Shown: positions 35,575-46,360 of the stretch, piece by piece
Layout of the letters: every line of letters starts with the position of its first letter
Numbering within the stretch: position 1 is the first letter of the stretch
Origin: Paralithodes platypus
Lineage: Eukaryota; Arthropoda; Malacostraca; Decapoda; Lithodidae
DNA length: 64,000 nucleotides
Assembly: GCA_032716605.1 (NCBI GenBank)
Contig: CM064569.1
Coordinates: 14,928,847 to 14,992,846 of the forward strand
Direction: 5' to 3'
Position numbers and translations under genes: made by a program
Notes under the pieces: model-generated
Databases searched by the model: none
Told to the model about the DNA's origin: nothing
What the model saw: the letters and a program-made list of their open reading frames with translations, nothing else

Positions 35575-37052
35575 AGAGAGAGAGAAGAAAAGTAGGAAGG
35601 TAGGAGTGTGAGGAGAGGTAGGTAGGTAGATAGGAGAATCAGGAGAGGTAGGTAGGTAGGACTGTGAGGAGAGGTAGGTAGGTAGGTAGGAGAGTGAGGA
35701 GAGGTATGTAGGTAGGTAGGTAGGAGTGTGAGGAGAGGTAGGTAGGAGAATCAGGAGAGGTAGGTAGGTAGGAGTGTGAGGAGAGGTAGGTAGGTAGGAG
35801 TGTGAGGAGAGGTAGGTAGGTAGGAGTGTGAGGAGAGGTATGTAGGTAGGAGTGTGAGGAGAGGTAGGTAGGTAGGAGAGTGAGGAGAGGTAGGTAGGTA
35901 GGAGTGTGAGGAGAGGTATGTAGGTAGGAGTGTGAGGAGAGGTAGGTATGTAGGTAGGAGTGTGAGGAGAGGTAGGTATGTAGGTAGGAGTGTGAGGAGA
36001 GGTAGGTAGGTAGGAGAGTGAGGAGAGGTAGGTAGGTAGGAGAGGTAGGTAGGAGAGGTAGGTAGGTAGGTAGGAGAGGTAGGTAGGTAGGTAGGAGAGG
36101 TAGGTAGGTAGGAGAGGTAGGAGAGGTAGGTAGGTAGGAGTGTGAGGAGAGGAATGTAGGTAGGAGTGTGAGGAGAGGTAGGTATGTAGGTAGGAGTGTG
36201 AGGAGAGGTAGGTAGGTAGGAGAGTGAGGAGAGGTAGGTAGGTAGGAGAGTGAGGAGAGGTAGGTAGGTAGGAGTGTGAGGAGAGGTAGGTAGGTAGGAG
36301 AGTGAGGAGAGGTAGGTAGGTAGGAGTGTGAGGAGAGGTAGGTAGGTAGGAGTGTGAGGAGAGGTATGTAGGTAGGAGTGTGAGGAGAGGTAGGTAGGTA
36401 GGAGTGTGAGGAGAGGTATGTAGGTAGGAGTGTGAGGAGAGGTATGTAGGTAGGAGTGTGAGGAGAGGTAGGTAGGTAGGAGTGCGAGAAGAGGTATGTA
36501 GGTAGGAGTGTGAGGAGAGGTAGGTAGGTAGGATTGTGAGGAGAGGTAGGTAGGTAGGAGTGTGAGGAGAGGTAGGTAGGTAGGAGTGTGAGGAGAGGTA
36601 GGTAGGTAGGAGTGCGAGGAGAGGTATGTAGGTAGGAGTGTGAGGAGAGGTAGGTAGGTAGGTACGTAGGAGAATCAGGAGAGGTAGGTAGGTAGGAGTG
36701 TGAGGAGAGGTATGTAGGTAGGAGTGTGAGGAGAGGTAGGTAGGTAGGAGTGCGAGAAGAGGTATGTAGGTAGGAGTGTGAGGAGAGGTAGGTAGGTAGG
36801 AGTGTGAGGAGAGGTAGGTAGGTAGGAGTGTGAGGAGAGGTAGGTAGATAGGAGTGCGAGGAGAGGTATGTAGGTAGGAGTGTGAGGAGAGGTAGGTAGG
36901 TAGGTACGTAGGAGAATCAGGAGAGATAGGTAGGTAGGAGTGTGAGGAGAGGTAGGTAGGTAGGTACGTAGGAGAATGAGGAGAGGTAGGTAGGTAGGTA
37001 CGTAGGAGAATCAGGAGAGGTAGGTAGGTAGGTACGTAGGAGAATGAGGAGA
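35575..37052. repeat. GTAG-rich satellite (unit about 26-30 bp)
   Basis: Units contain GGTAGGTAGGTAGGAGTGTG and AGGAGA, with variation in the number of GTAG steps and occasional GTACGTAGGAGAATC segments. The array resumes at 37265 after a LINE fragment. Confidence 0.93.
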
Positions 37053-37054
37053 GG

Positions 37055-37264
37055 CCTTTATTTTACTCAACAAGTAAACTTTGGAATGCTCTTCCTCAAT
37101 CTTTGTTTCCCTCCTCCTATGACTCAAACTGCTTCAAACTCCGTGTGTCTAGACATTTTTACTCTAACGTACCGTACTTAAATTTGACTCTATCATTCTT
37201 TCAACTTTGGGAGAGACACTTGTTACAGGCAGTTTTGCCCTTTATCTCCTTCATAAACATAGAC
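37055..37264 (+). pseudogene. LINE ORF2 C-terminal fragment inside satellite
   Basis: A plus-strand frame of about 68 codons with no ATG ends at TAA 37262-37264: PLFYSTSKLWNALPQSLFP, then SSYDSNCFKLRVSRHFYSNV and INIDT. The motif LWNALPxSLFP is the conserved C-terminal end of LINE ORF2 proteins. The satellite resumes immediately after the stop codon, so either a severely 5'-truncated insertion landed in the array or the array grew around it. It may belong to the same LINE family as the endonuclease frame at 3-404; this is not certain. Confidence 0.75.
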
Positions 37265-37395
37265 ACATAAAGAGTGAGGAGAGGTAGGTAGGTAGGTAGG
37301 AGAGTGAGGAGAGGTAGGTAGGTAAAAGGGTAGGTAGGTAGGTAGGTAAGTAGGAGAGGCAGGAGAGGTAGTTCGGTAGGTAGGTAGTTCGGTAG
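37265..37395. repeat. GTAG-rich satellite, right block
   Basis: AGAGTGAGGAGAGGTAGGTA continues the array at 35575-37052 and then degrades. Confidence 0.88.
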
Positions 37396-38216
37396 GAAGG
37401 AAGTAGAGGTAGTACTACTATGCTACTACCTGTACACCTGTGGACTGACCCTTCAAGGCTTTTTGGCCAACACCTCACTCCACCACCCCCCTCACCCCTT
37501 CCTACTACTCCCTTATAGCCGCTACTGACCTACTGCAACCCTATATCTAACACACACAAACAAACAAACAAATCAATTATCTTCTCAGCCACAAAACTAA
37601 TCACATTTCTCCACACAGAGATCGTGATGAGTCTCATACTTGAATTGTTTACTATGCCGAGTGTGTAATGGAGTATTATCACAACAATCGTCAATAGAAA
37701 CGAGTCTGTTCTCTCTCTCTCTCTATTGGGTGATGCTGTAGGCTCACTTGCTGGCATGCTGCCCGCCACTGCCACCGTTAGTCGCTAGCTTCACTTCCTT
37801 TTACCTCCACACATCCTTCCAAACCGTTAATAGGCATCTTAGATTGTTATACTAGGCTTTGAGATGGATATAAGGTACCATGGAGTATAAATATTTATTC
37901 TGAATGCTGGTTTAGGTGTCGATTAGGTTGAAATTAGCGGTCTGGTGTTAATAAGCAAATTCCTGAGTCCCGTTAGGTTCGTCTCCTGCGTTTGGTGTCT
38001 CGTATGGGGAGGAACATGGGTACAGTCTAAATCAATAGGTCGGTGACAACCTTGCTCATAAAAATAAACTTGCTCATAAACTGTTCATACTTTTTAAGTT
38101 ATTGTCTCTTTTCCTCGTATGTTTCTACTAGCCCGTGACAAGTGCTATTGGTTTCATATTTTAGAAGTGCCGAGTATAGAGTATGTTCGCCTCATTAAAC
38201 TAAGCACAAATTACCA
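37396..38216. other. unassigned stretch
   Basis: No gene, MITE or array recognised; short CA/AAAC and CT tracts near 37550-37570 and 37710. Confidence 0.4.
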
Positions 38217-38414
38217 TTAACCCCTTGAAGATTAATTATGGCTATCACTAGACGCTTATCTACAGTTTTTGAAGGATCTGTGGGAATTAAAAGGGTAAAG
38301 ACCATCTCAATGAACCCTCTGACTTCCACATACCTTTCCTATTCTTAATACAATCATCTTATAATAGCCAGAATAAACTTTCAAAATTGCGTCATGTCAT
38401 CTTCAAGGAGTTAA
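38217..38414. mobile_element. MITE family D copy
   Basis: TTAACCCCTTGAAGATTAA and CATCTTCAAGGAGTTAA form the ends; inner ATCACTAGACGCTTATC and ACAATCATCTTATAATAGCC. Confidence 0.82.
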
Positions 38415-38649
38415 TCTCTTCAGTGAACATTTTATTTTGACTGTTCCCTCTGTAAGGTAGAGGTTGATAGGAAGATAGCTATGTAAGGTTAACAGGAATG
38501 GGTATTGGTAGGGGGTAGTAGATTCGATGACAGTTGTTTTGTTGAACGGTATATTGATAGGAAGTATAGATGAGCAAATAAGAATGTTGGAAGTAAGACA
38601 CTGTAGCATGACGTAATAGAAGGCGTGTTGAAAGGTAAATTGTTAGAAA

Positions 38650-38654
38650 GTTTA

Positions 38655-38725
<71 letters not shown>

Positions 38726-38760
38726 TCAGGCCCAATCCCCACTTTTCCTTTTTTTTTTTA
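38650..38760. repeat. TA microsatellite and poly-T
   Basis: Alternating TA of about 68 bp at 38657-38724, followed by a poly-T/A tract. Flanking DNA is unassigned. Confidence 0.85.
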
Positions 38761-38891
38761 TTATATTATTTTTTTTTTAGGAAGTGGCATAGGAATTTTG
38801 AAACAGTAAGGCAGTTTGGCAACAGTATAAAGACTGCTATGTAGGAAGGAGGGTTAGTAAGAACTTAGTTGATGATAATAAGTTTGACATT

Positions 38892-39295
38892 TATTAGTCC
38901 TTTCAGTAGGCCATAATGCCATTCACATTCTCAGATTGCTCTCATTAGACGATTGTATTAACTTTGCAAAAACCTTCAGTACCGGTGACGTCCTTTTCAT
39001 TATATTCTGGCAACTATTGGACGATTGTTTCAGCTTTGGAAGGATCTGTGGTAGTTAAAAGGATAAATTGAGATAGTTTGTAGCCTTTTAATGGTTAGAG
39101 GTCCTTCTTAAGTTTAATATAATTATCTGATATTTGCCAGAATATAATGAAAAGGACGTCACCGGTACAGTATAGGTTAATCGAACATTGTTTTAACACA
39201 TTTGACTATTTGTGGGCCTTCAGAAGCATATTAAAATCGTCTAATGTTAGCCAGAATACATTGGAAAAGAGGTGCCATAATACTGAAAGAGTTGC
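38892..39295. mobile_element. MITE family D copy containing a second family D copy
   Basis: Outer left arm TCATTAGACGATTGTATTAA (about 38943); outer right arm AAAATCGTCTAATGTTAGCC and AGAGGTGCCATAATACTG (to about 39295). Between them lies a complete second copy at 38967-39180. Confidence 0.75.
38967..39180. mobile_element. MITE family D copy nested in family D
   Basis: Well-matched ends: TTCAGTACCGGTGACGTCC and GGACGTCACCGGTACAGTAT, then TTAA. Inner arms CAACTATTGGACGATTG and AATTATCTGATATTTGCC. Confidence 0.85.
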
Positions 39296-39439
39296 ATATC
39301 AAAAGAATGTTGGGTATATATAGAATGTGGTCAGTAAGAGAACTACTGTATGTAATAGGAAGGAAAGCAGTGTTAATTGAATAATAAATAAATATAATAA
39401 ATACATAAATACTGTATACAAGGTTGATAGCCTGGTGAG

Positions 39440-39560
39440 GTGTGTTATGACGAGATGGGTTGGGTGTGAGGGGTATCTGCCGGGTTTGGGCCAATCGGCC
39501 CTCTGCAGACCCCCGTAATCTTGTGTTGACCTCTGACCGTTTTGGTGAGGTTGGTCATCA
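39440..39560 (+). mobile_element. CR1-type LINE family 2, 3'-UTR fragment
   Basis: GATGGGTTGGGTGTGAGGGG, GCCAATCGGCCCTCTGCAGA and GACCGTTTTGGTGAGG match the sense strand of the 3' regions at about 29750-29850 and 32845-32940. No coding part. Confidence 0.75.
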
Positions 39561-39584
39561 TGATGTTAGTGAGCTGGGCCTATA

Positions 39585-39880
39585 ATTAGGCCTTCGGTGT
39601 GAGTATCCTGGGTTCGAATCCACGGACTGCCACATGTGTTTGTAAATTTCATTAATCGATTTTAGGAGTATGGTTGGTTGTTGGAAGGAACATAATAATT
39701 GATATTGGTTCAGGAGTAATTTATCGAGAGGACTTCCCTAAGTGGTTAAGGCCCCATTAATTGCTCTTTCCATTCACATATGCATAGCCTACGTGAGTTG
39801 CAGTTGGGATGTGTGTCCATGCTTAGATTGATATGCAGGATTCGAAGTTGCATAATAAATCGTAGGCAGTGTCCACCAAC
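39585..39880 (+). mobile_element. tRNA-derived SINE (family G), long form
   Basis: TTCGGTGTGAGTATCCTGG, B box GGTTCGAATCC, CACGGACTGCCACATGTG, body ATTAATCGATTTTAGGAG, then the 3' body TTCAGGAGTAATTTATCG and GTGGTTAAGGCCCCATTAAT shared with 18568. A second, shorter SINE follows at once. Confidence 0.75.
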
Positions 39881-39887
39881 CTTTAAC

Positions 39888-40106
39888 TGTCTTCGTGGTG
39901 CGATGTATAAGGTGTTGATTTTCGGTGTGAGTATCCTGGGTTCGAATCCACGGACTGCCACATGTGTTTTTAAATTTCATTAATCGATTTTAGGAGTATG
40001 GTTGGTTGTTGGAAGGAACATAATAATTGGGGTTGGCTGTGAGAGGGATCTGCCTTGTGTGGGTCAATCGGCTTTTTGCAGACTCCCATTTTCTTATGTT
40101 CTTATG
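39888..40106 (+). mobile_element. SINE family G fused to the CR1 LINE 3' tail
   Basis: Head CTTTAACTGTCTTCGTGGTG, B box GGTTCGAATCC and body identical or nearly so to 39585 up to AGGAACATAATAATTGG. It then continues with GGGATCTGCCTTGTGTGGG, TTTGCAGACTCCCATTTTC and TTATGTTCTTATG, the 3' end of LINE family 2. A SINE sharing its partner LINE's 3' tail is the known arrangement for retroposition in trans; chance adjacency is the alternative. Confidence 0.7.
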
Positions 40107-40239
40107 CTGTAATAAGGTTTAGTACAATGGCAAGCATTATTGGATTTAAAGAAGTTATGAAAAGGGTAATTGTAAAGGTAAAAATCCGTCAGTTTTCCTA
40201 TGATTATTTATACCAATTTATACCATTGCTTTTATACAG

Positions 40240-41385
40240 AGTAGGCTGGTGTATATACAGTATTTGGTAGTAGGAAGGTCAAGTCAGACATAACACATCA
40301 TGGATTATACAGAGTAGGCTGGTGTATATACAGTATTTGGTAGTAGGAAGGTCAAGTCAGACATAACACATCATGGATTATACAGAGTAGGCTGGTGTAT
40401 ATACAGTATTTGGTAGTAGGAAGGTCAAGTCAGACATAACACATCATGGATTATACAGAGTAGGCTGGTGTATACAGTATTTGGTAGTAGGAAGGTCAAG
40501 TCACAGTATTTGGTAGTAGGAAGGTCAAGTCAGACATAACACATGGATATACAGAGTAGGCTGGTGTATATACAGTATTTGGTAGTAGGAAGGTCAAGTC
40601 AGACATAACACATCATGGATTATACAGAGTAGGCTGGTGTATATACAGTATTTGGTAGTAGGAGGTCAAGTCAGACATAACACATCATGGATTATAAGTT
40701 GTATATCAGTATTGGTAGTAGGAAGGTCAAGTCAGACATAACACATCATGGATATACAGAGTAGGGTGATATACAGTATTGGTAGTAGGAAGGTCAAGTC
40801 AGACATAACACATCATGGATTATGTGTAGGCTGGTGTATATAAGGTTGGTAGTAGGAAGGTCAAGTCAGACATAACACATCATGGATTATACAGAGTAGG
40901 CTGGTGTATATACAGTATTTGGTAGTAGGAAGGTCAAGTCAGACATAACACATCATGGATTATACAGTTGTATACAGTATTGGTAGTAGGAAGGTCAAGT
41001 CAGACATAACACATCATGGATTATACAGAGTAGGCTGGTGTATATACAGTATTTGGTAGTAGGAAGGTCAAGTCAGACATAACACATCATGGATTATACA
41101 GAGTAGGCTGGTGTATATACAGTATTTGGTAGTAGGAAGGTCAAGTCAGACATAACACATCATGGATTATACAGAGTAGGCTGGTGTATATACAGTATTT
41201 GGTAGTAGGAAGGTCAAGTCAGACATAACACATCATGGATTATACAGAGTAGGCTGGTGTATATACAGTATTTGGTAGTAGGAAGGTCAAGTCAGACATA
41301 ACACATCATGGATTATACAGAGTAGGCTGGTGTATATACAGTATTTGGTAGTAGGAAGGTCAAGTCAGACATAACACATCATGGA
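40240..41385. repeat. 73-bp satellite, about 16 units
   Basis: Unit contains TACAGAGTAGGCTGGTGTAT, TTGGTAGTAGGAAGG and TCAAGTCAGACATAACACAT. Units in 40490-40990 carry many small deletions, while those on either side are almost identical. Confidence 0.95.
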
Positions 41386-41537
41386 TTTATGTTTTTCGTT
41401 ATGTAATATAAAACCTTTGGCTTGAAATTATATAAATTTAGATGTAGATTTGATATTTAAATTTATAAATAGTAGATGTGGTCTTATAATTAATATATAT
41501 TATAGCATTTATAAATTAGGTTACACAGATATAACAT
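41386..41537. other. AT-rich flank
   Basis: TTTATAAAT-rich DNA between the satellite and the poly-A SINE; nothing else seen. Confidence 0.4.
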
Positions 41538-42027
41538 GGGAGGTGTAGTAGAGTGGTTTTGCCACTGGACTGGTAATCCAATGGACCCGGGTTCGAATCC
41601 CAATATGTCAATGGGAAGATATTATTGGGATGGAATTTGTGCTGTACGGTACCTAGTTTCAGTGCATTACCACAGCACACCGAAATGCCAACAAAATACC
41701 CTCATTCTTCCCTGATTAAAATAGCACTGTATGAATATTCCCATATTCAAAATATGCTACAGGGGGGCAATGCCTAGTGAGTTAATTGCTCAATAGGTGG
41801 CGTTCTGAGAGTGAGGATCCGAGTCTGGTGGATGAGACTGTGAAGCACAGAGGCGAAGCGGCTTCAGAAATGGAGTTGCTTCGAGCGGTGAATAGGTGCT
41901 TCGCATGTCTCACTCCCTAGACTGGAACAAGACCTCACGGGCCTCACCGTGTTCAGCGGTAGAGTGTGCAGGCTCTCAGCCTATGCCCGAGAGGGAGTAG
42001 TTGGAATATAAAAAAAAAAAAAAAAAA
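41538..42027 (+). mobile_element. long tRNA-derived SINE with poly-A tail
   Basis: The tRNA-like head has A box TAGTAGAGTGG and B box GGTTCGAATCC (41590-41600). The anticodon arm CTGGACTGGTAATCCAA would place GGT in the loop, Thr-like. A unique body of about 400 bp follows, with GAAGCGGCTTCAGAAATGG and AGACTGGAACAAGACCTCAC, ending in about 18 A residues (42010-42027). The body contains a second inverted piece (GCGAAGCGGCTTC). It is distinct from SINE family G. No clear target duplication was found. Confidence 0.75.
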
Positions 42028-42179
42028 TGAATACAGAAAATATTGCTAGCTCCCCGAAGTTACTTGGCTTGGAGAGATAGCATGTTATTACCGGTAAGGG
42101 GTAGGTTGGTGTAGGAAGGCAAACAGGTAGACATCAAGAAAGACAAGATGATAGGAAGTTAGATGGGTTTAATTGGATG

Positions 42180-42336
42180 TTAACCCCTTCTGTACCGGTG
42201 ACGTATTTTTTGTATTATTCTAGCTGCATTTAGATGAGTTTATGCAGTTTGCGAAGGATCTGGGGTACCGGTAGTATAAAGGGTTAAGTGAGATAGTTCG
42301 AAGCCTTTTAATCGCTGGAGGCCCTGACTAAAATCG
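42180..42336. mobile_element. MITE family D, left two thirds, cut by satellite
   Basis: TTAACCCCTTCTGTACCGG start and GCCTTTTAATCGCTGGAGG centre, ending abruptly at CTAAAATCGTTG where the GGTTGGTA array begins. The right arm is missing. Confidence 0.8.
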
Positions 42337-43815
42337 TTGTTGGTTGGTATATAAAGGCAGAATGTTGGTTGGTAGGAAGGTTGGTTGGTAGGTAGGAAGG
42401 CAGAAGGTTGGTTGGTAGGAAGGCTGGTTGGTAGGAAGATTGGTAGGTAGGAAGGCAGAAGGTTGGTTGGTAGGAAGGTTGGTAGGTAGGAAGGCAGAAG
42501 GTTGGTTGGTAGGAAGGCTGGTTGGTAGGAAGATTGGTAGGTAGGAAGGCAGAAGGTTGGTTGGTAGGAAGGCAGAAGGTTGGTTGGTAGGAAGGAAGGC
42601 AGAAGGTTGGTTGGTAGGAAGGCTGGTTGGTAGGAAGGAAGGCAGAAGGTTGGTTGGTAGGAAGGCAGAAGGTTGGTTGGTACGAAGGCTGGTTGGTAGG
42701 TAGGAAGGCAGAAGGTTGGTTGGTAGGAAGGCAGAAGGTTGGTTGGTAGGAAGGCTGGTTGGTAGGAAGGTTGGTTGGTAGGAAGGCAGAAGGTTGGTTG
42801 GTTGGTAGGAATGCATCAGGTTGGTTGGTAGGAAGGCTGGTTGGTAGGTAGGAAGGCTGGTTGGTAGGAAGGCAGAAGGTTGGTTGGTAGGAAGGCTGAT
42901 TGGTAGGAAGGTTGGTTGGTAGGAAGGTTGGTTGGTAGGAAGGTTGGTTGGTAGGAAGGCTGGTTGGTAGGAAGGTTGGTTGGTAGGAAGGTTGGTTGGT
43001 AATAAGGTTGGTCGGTAGGAAGGTTGGTTGGTAGGAAGGTTGGTTGGTAGGAAGGATGGTTGGTAGGAAGGATGGTTGGTAGGAAAGCAGAAGGTTGGTA
43101 GGAAGGTTGGTTGGTAGGAAGGCAGAAGGTTGGTTGGTAGGAAAGTTGGTTGGTAGGAAGGTTGGTTGGTAGGTAGGAAGGTTGGCTGGTAGGAAGGTTG
43201 GTCGGTAGGAAGGTTGGTTGGTAGGAAGGTTGGTTGGTAGGAAGGCTGGTTGGTAGGAAGGTTGGTTGGTAGAAAAGCAGAAGGTTGGTAGGGAAGCAGT
43301 AGGTTGGTTGGTAGAAAAGCAGAAGGTTGGTAGGGAAGCAGAAGGTTGGTTGGTAGGAAGGTTGGTTGGTAGGAAGGCAGAAGGTTGGTTGGTAGGAAAG
43401 TTGGTTGGTAGGAAGGCTGGTTGGTAGGAAGGTTGGTTGGTAGGAAGGCTGGTTGGTAGGAAAGCAGAAGGTTGGTTGGTAGGAAAGTTGGTTGGTAGGA
43501 AGGCTGGTTGGTAGGAAGGTTGGTTGGTAGGAAAGCAGAAGGTTGGTTGGTAGGAAAGTTGGTTGGTAGGAAGGCTGGTTGGTAGGAAGCTTGGTAGGTA
43601 GGAATGTTGGTTGGTAGGAAGGTTGGTTGGTAGGAAGGTTGGTTGGTAGAAAGGCTGGTTGGTAGGAAGGTTAGTTGGTAGGAAGGTTGGTTGGTAGGAA
43701 GGTTGGTTAGTAGTAAGTCTGGTTGGTAGGAAGGTTGGTTGATAGGATGGTTGGTTGGTAGGAAGGCATCAGGTTGGTTGGTAGGAAGGCATCAGGTTGG
43801 TTGGTATGGGAAGTT
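42337..43815. repeat. GGTTGGTAGGAA satellite
   Basis: Mixed 12-16 bp units: GGTTGGTTGGTAGGAAGG, GGCAGAAGGTTGG and GGCTGGTTGGTAGGAAG. Minus-strand Pro/Thr/Asn/Gln/Leu frames up to 162 codons are composition artefacts. Confidence 0.95.
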
Positions 43816-44193
43816 AGGCTTGGAGGGGTAGGAAAACAGGTTGTAGGGAAAGGCAAGTTATTCGGAAGATAACAATAGCCTATGACCTTGAGGGATAGCT
43901 GGTAGATAATTTTAAGAAAATCCATGAACGAGAAGTGATAAATAAGCTTATGCATACCATTTGATAATTAAAAACTAAAAGAAAATAATTAATATATAAA
44001 TTAAATAATAATAAGTTAATATAATAATAATACTACTAATAATAATAATAAAGATCCTCGATATTATGAAAATTACACTGGCGCGCTTATTAATTCAAGA
44101 ACAGCAAACGATATTTACTCTCTATGAAGATATTATTTATTCCAACCAGTTTCTGCTGAAGAGGGTGACAGTTGTGAACAAAATGTTGTCTGC
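43816..44193. other. unassigned AT-rich stretch with AAT microsatellite
   Basis: (AAT)n near 44015-44052; no gene recognised. Confidence 0.5.
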
Positions 44194-44407
44194 TATAGTC
44201 CGTTCATTCTAGGTTGGGCAGAAATTGTAACCTCTAACCTCTCATAGCTCAAAAAGGACTAGAGTAATCGAGCTAATATTTCTACCAAATATGAAGATTT
44301 GGCTAGGGAATAGGTGTATACATTGACATCTCATTTGCTCTAGCCCATTTTGAGTTACAGAGATTATAGATTACGATTTCTGCCCAACCTAGAATGAACG
44401 GACTATA
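44194..44407. mobile_element. MITE family C copy, best-preserved
   Basis: TATAGTCCGTTCATTCTAGG and CCTAGAATGAACGGACTATA are perfect inverted ends, extended inward by TTGGGCAGAAAT and ATTTCTGCCCAA. 214 bp, flanked by TA of the terminal TATA. Confidence 0.92.
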
Positions 44408-44485
44408 GTGCAGGTTTCTTTGCTTAAATATTTGCGGAAGAATAACATCACAGAAAAATATATACCTACAAGAAAAATAAGTTTG

Positions 44486-44880
44486 AAGGAAGGGATGGCA
44501 GATAGTGAGGAGAGACATTCTTATATCCTTAAAAGGGATGGCAGATAGTGAGGAGAGACATTCTTGTATCCTTAAAAGGGATGGCAGATAGTGAGGAGAG
44601 ACATTCTTATATCCTTAAAAGGGATGGCAGATAGTGAGGAGAGACATTCTTATATCCTTAAAAGGGATGGCAGATAGTGAGGAGAGACATTCTTATATCC
44701 TTAAAAGGGATGGCAGATAGTGAGGAGAGACATTCTTATATCCTTAAAAGGGATGGCAGATAGTGAGGAGAGACATTCTTATATCCTTAAAAGGGATGGC
44801 AGATAGTGAGGAGAGACATTCTTGTATCCTTAAAAGGGATGGCAGATAGTGAGGAGAGACATTCTTGTATCCTTAAAAGG
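44486..44880. repeat. 44-bp satellite, 9 units
   Basis: Unit contains AAAAGGGATGGCAGATAGTG and AGGAGAGACATTCTTATATC, with only A/G differences at one site. The final unit runs directly into a family A element. Confidence 0.95.
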
Positions 44881-45212
44881 GGGGGGGGGGGGATGGTTGG
44901 CTTTTCTGACCACCCCTCCTCCCTCCTGTTTAGCCCCATTAGTTTCATATTTTAAGATGTTCCATCCAGTAGTTTGTCGATTTTAAGATCTTTCGCTCCC
45001 TTTCGTTCTCAATTTTTAAGACCTTTCGTGCCAATTAGGTGTCGATTATTTCCTGGCGAGCGATAGCAAGCCTGCAGTTTTAAGAGGAATCATATACAAA
45101 TTTATCTAGAAGAGGGATCTTGGGGAAATACTTTTAAGAGTTGATGGAGGTCTAGCGAGGAAACTAAAAAATAATAAATAGATAAATATTTCGACCAAAA
45201 AACCACCACTAC
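44880..45212 (+). mobile_element. MITE family A copy at satellite end
   Basis: Begins in a G tract after CCTTAAAA; contains CTCCCTCCTGTTTAGCCCC, CTGGCGAGCGATAGCAAGCC and GAGTTGATGGAGGTCTAGCG, and ends CCACCACTACCCCC. The GC stem is deleted. Confidence 0.8.
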
Positions 45213-45354
45213 CCCCTGCAACAATACTTTCCCTAATCACAGTGCCTGATACCGAACAAATACAGTGGGATTGAGCGTTGTTTACAGCCAGCCGGTACGC
45301 TGAATAGCACTCACACTTCTAAAAGTAACGTTATATTTCAAGATATTTCGTCCA

Positions 45355-45725
45355 TTAATGGGGTAGTGCTTGTTTTTCTGGTCTGTTTATTTATATATTC
45401 ATATATTTTTTAGTTTCCTCGCTAGACCTCCATCAAGCTTAGAAAATCACCCCCTAGACCCCCTTTCAAGATAAATGTGTACATTGTTCGATAGAAAAAT
45501 GTCCCGGCCTAAGGCCGGTTCCTTCTAAAATTAGAGGCTCACTATTGCTCGCCAGGAAAAAATCGACATCTAAAGGGGACGAAAGATCTCAATATTGACA
45601 CAAAGATGAGACGAAAGGTCACAAAATCGCCAAACTAACGGAACGAACGTCTTAAAACCTCAACACTAATATGCTAAATAAGAGGGAGAAGGGGGTCCAT
45701 AAAAAGCGAGTACTACCCCCTTTAA
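45355..45725 (-). mobile_element. MITE family A copy, GGGGTAG subtype, complete
   Basis: TTAA at 45355-45358 and 45722-45725; ends GGGGTAGTGCTTG and GAGTACTACCCCC. The hairpin reads CCGGCCTAAGGCCGG: only the loop is changed. Confidence 0.88.
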
Positions 45726-45828
45726 TGGCGCTGCGAAGGGAAAGAATAATTTAAGAATACCGGGCTTGGACACTGATGGATGGTGGTAGATAGAGAAGGA
45801 AGGATGAACAAGGAAACACTGGTCAAGG

Positions 45829-46203
45829 TTAAGGGGAGGCTGGCCGTTTGTTTGGTCTATTGATTAATTTATTCATATATATTTTTTTAGTTTCCTCCCT
45901 AGACCTCCATCAAGCTTAAAAAAAAAAAAACCCTAGACCCCCCTTTAAGATAAATGTGATAATTTTTCAGTAGAAAATTGTCCCGGCCGATGGCCGTCTC
46001 CTCTTAAAATTGGAGGCTCACTATCGCTCGCCAGGAAATAATCGACACCTAAATAGCACGAAAGGTCTTAAAATTGACAACAAAATGGGGCGAAAGGTGT
46101 TAAAATCGCCAAACTAATGGGCCGAACGTCTTATAATCTCAAAACTAGTGGGGCTAAATATTAGGAAGAAGGGGGTCCAGAAAAACGGTCTGCCTTCCCT
46201 TAA
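45829..46203 (-). mobile_element. MITE family A copy, GGGGAGGC subtype, complete
   Basis: TTAA at 45829-45832 and 46200-46203; ends GGGGAGGCTGGCCGTTTG and AAACGGTCTGCCTTCCC. The cassette is present (hairpin CCCGGCCGATGGCCG). Confidence 0.88.
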
Positions 46204-46236
46204 TGCAAGATAAATATATTATGGGGAGAGTTTCAC

Positions 46237-46328
46237 TTAAGGGATTGTTTTTTTCTGGACCCCTTCTCCCTCATGTTTAGCCCCATTAGTTTTGACATTT
46301 TAAGAACCGCCCTTTGAGGTCTTGTGTT

Positions 46329-46360
<32 letters not shown>

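Noticed and set aside
38967..39180. CREB-like TGACGTC sites in family D ends as regulatory elements
   Set aside because: They are simply part of the family D terminal sequence (GGTGACGTCC), with no nearby gene to regulate.
41538..41610. A functional tRNA-Thr gene
   Set aside because: Imperfect anticodon and acceptor stems, and it continues into a 400-bp body with poly-A, so it is a SINE head.
42328..42816. A 162-codon Pro/Thr/Asn/Gln-rich frame on the minus strand
   Set aside because: Entirely inside the GGTTGGTAGGAA satellite; composition artefact.
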